Positions 7,190 to 7,251 of a stretch of DNA of 7,251 nt are shown piece after piece. This DNA comes from Pseudoselenomonas ruminantium. GTDB taxonomy: Bacteria; Bacillota; Negativicutes; Selenomonadales; Selenomonadaceae. Within the stretch, counting starts at the first letter, position 1; the number at the start of each line of letters is the position of its first letter. The translations under genes and the position numbers were made by a program. The notes beneath the pieces were generated by a model. That model did not search any database. It saw only the letters and a list, made by a program, of their open reading frames with translations, and was not told the origin of the DNA. The stretch spans positions 1-7,251 of the forward strand of contig DJYL01000214.1 of NCBI GenBank assembly GCA_002448495.1, in the 5' to 3' direction.

Positions 7190-7251
7190 ATGATAAAAAA
7201 AATCTTTATTGGCATTGGCCTGCTGCTGATGATTGTCGGCATCTTCGGCCT
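7190..7251 (+). CDS. Start of a divergent gene with a hydrophobic N-terminus (cut by window edge)
   Basis: Only 20 full codons are visible: two lysines near the start (MIKK) followed by an unbroken hydrophobic run rich in I, L, G and F. This is a signal peptide or first transmembrane segment, so the product is exported or membrane-inserted. AGAGAGGA (7173-7180) lies nine bases upstream and acts as the ribosome-binding site, and a good promoter precedes it at 7112-7141. The gene runs away from the hydrolase-rapZ row. Nothing more can be said about the family. Confidence 0.7.
   Translation, partial: MIKKIFIGIGLLLMIVGIFG

Overview
The window reads like a chromosomal housekeeping region of a Firmicutes bacterium. 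The best fit is the Negativicutes (a Selenomonas/Mitsuokella-like diderm); this is an inference from protein style, gene order and the moderately GC-rich codon use, not from a marker gene. Almost everything lies on the minus strand as one closely packed row of seven genes. In transcription order (right to left) they are: a Cof-type HAD-IIB hydrolase (7037-6231), rapZ/yvcJ (6216-5287), yvcK/glmR (5283-3967), whiA (3943-3014), a membrane-anchored polysaccharide deacetylase (2998-2201), a secreted protein of unknown function (2169-892), and the N-terminal half of metG (833 to the left edge).

Gaps between successive genes are 14, 3, 23, 15, 31 and 58 bases. None holds a convincing terminator or promoter, so the row is probably one transcription unit. 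Its likely promoter lies in the 7038-7189 intergenic region. The core rapZ-yvcK-whiA is the classic Firmicutes/Actinobacteria cluster linking nucleotide-sugar and cell-envelope control (YvcK binds UDP-GlcNAc in Bacillus), a P-loop regulator (RapZ) and a LAGLIDADG-derived DNA-binding protein (WhiA). The two genes that follow encode exported proteins: a CE4 deacetylase, and an unknown 425-residue protein with a signal peptide. The row ends in methionyl-tRNA synthetase, which has no long leader or T-box of its own.

At the right edge a divergent plus-strand gene begins at 7190. Only about 20 codons are visible. They encode a hydrophobic, probably membrane-inserted N-terminus, behind a good extended -10 promoter (7112-7141). 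No stretch over 300 bases lacks a gene. There are no RNA genes, mobile elements, CRISPR arrays or prophage traces. The region is largely conserved core genome. The points most worth a second look are the membrane-anchored form of YvcK, the unknown secreted protein paired with the deacetylase, a small heptamer repeat between those two genes, and the divergent promoter region with a palindromic TTGCAA.
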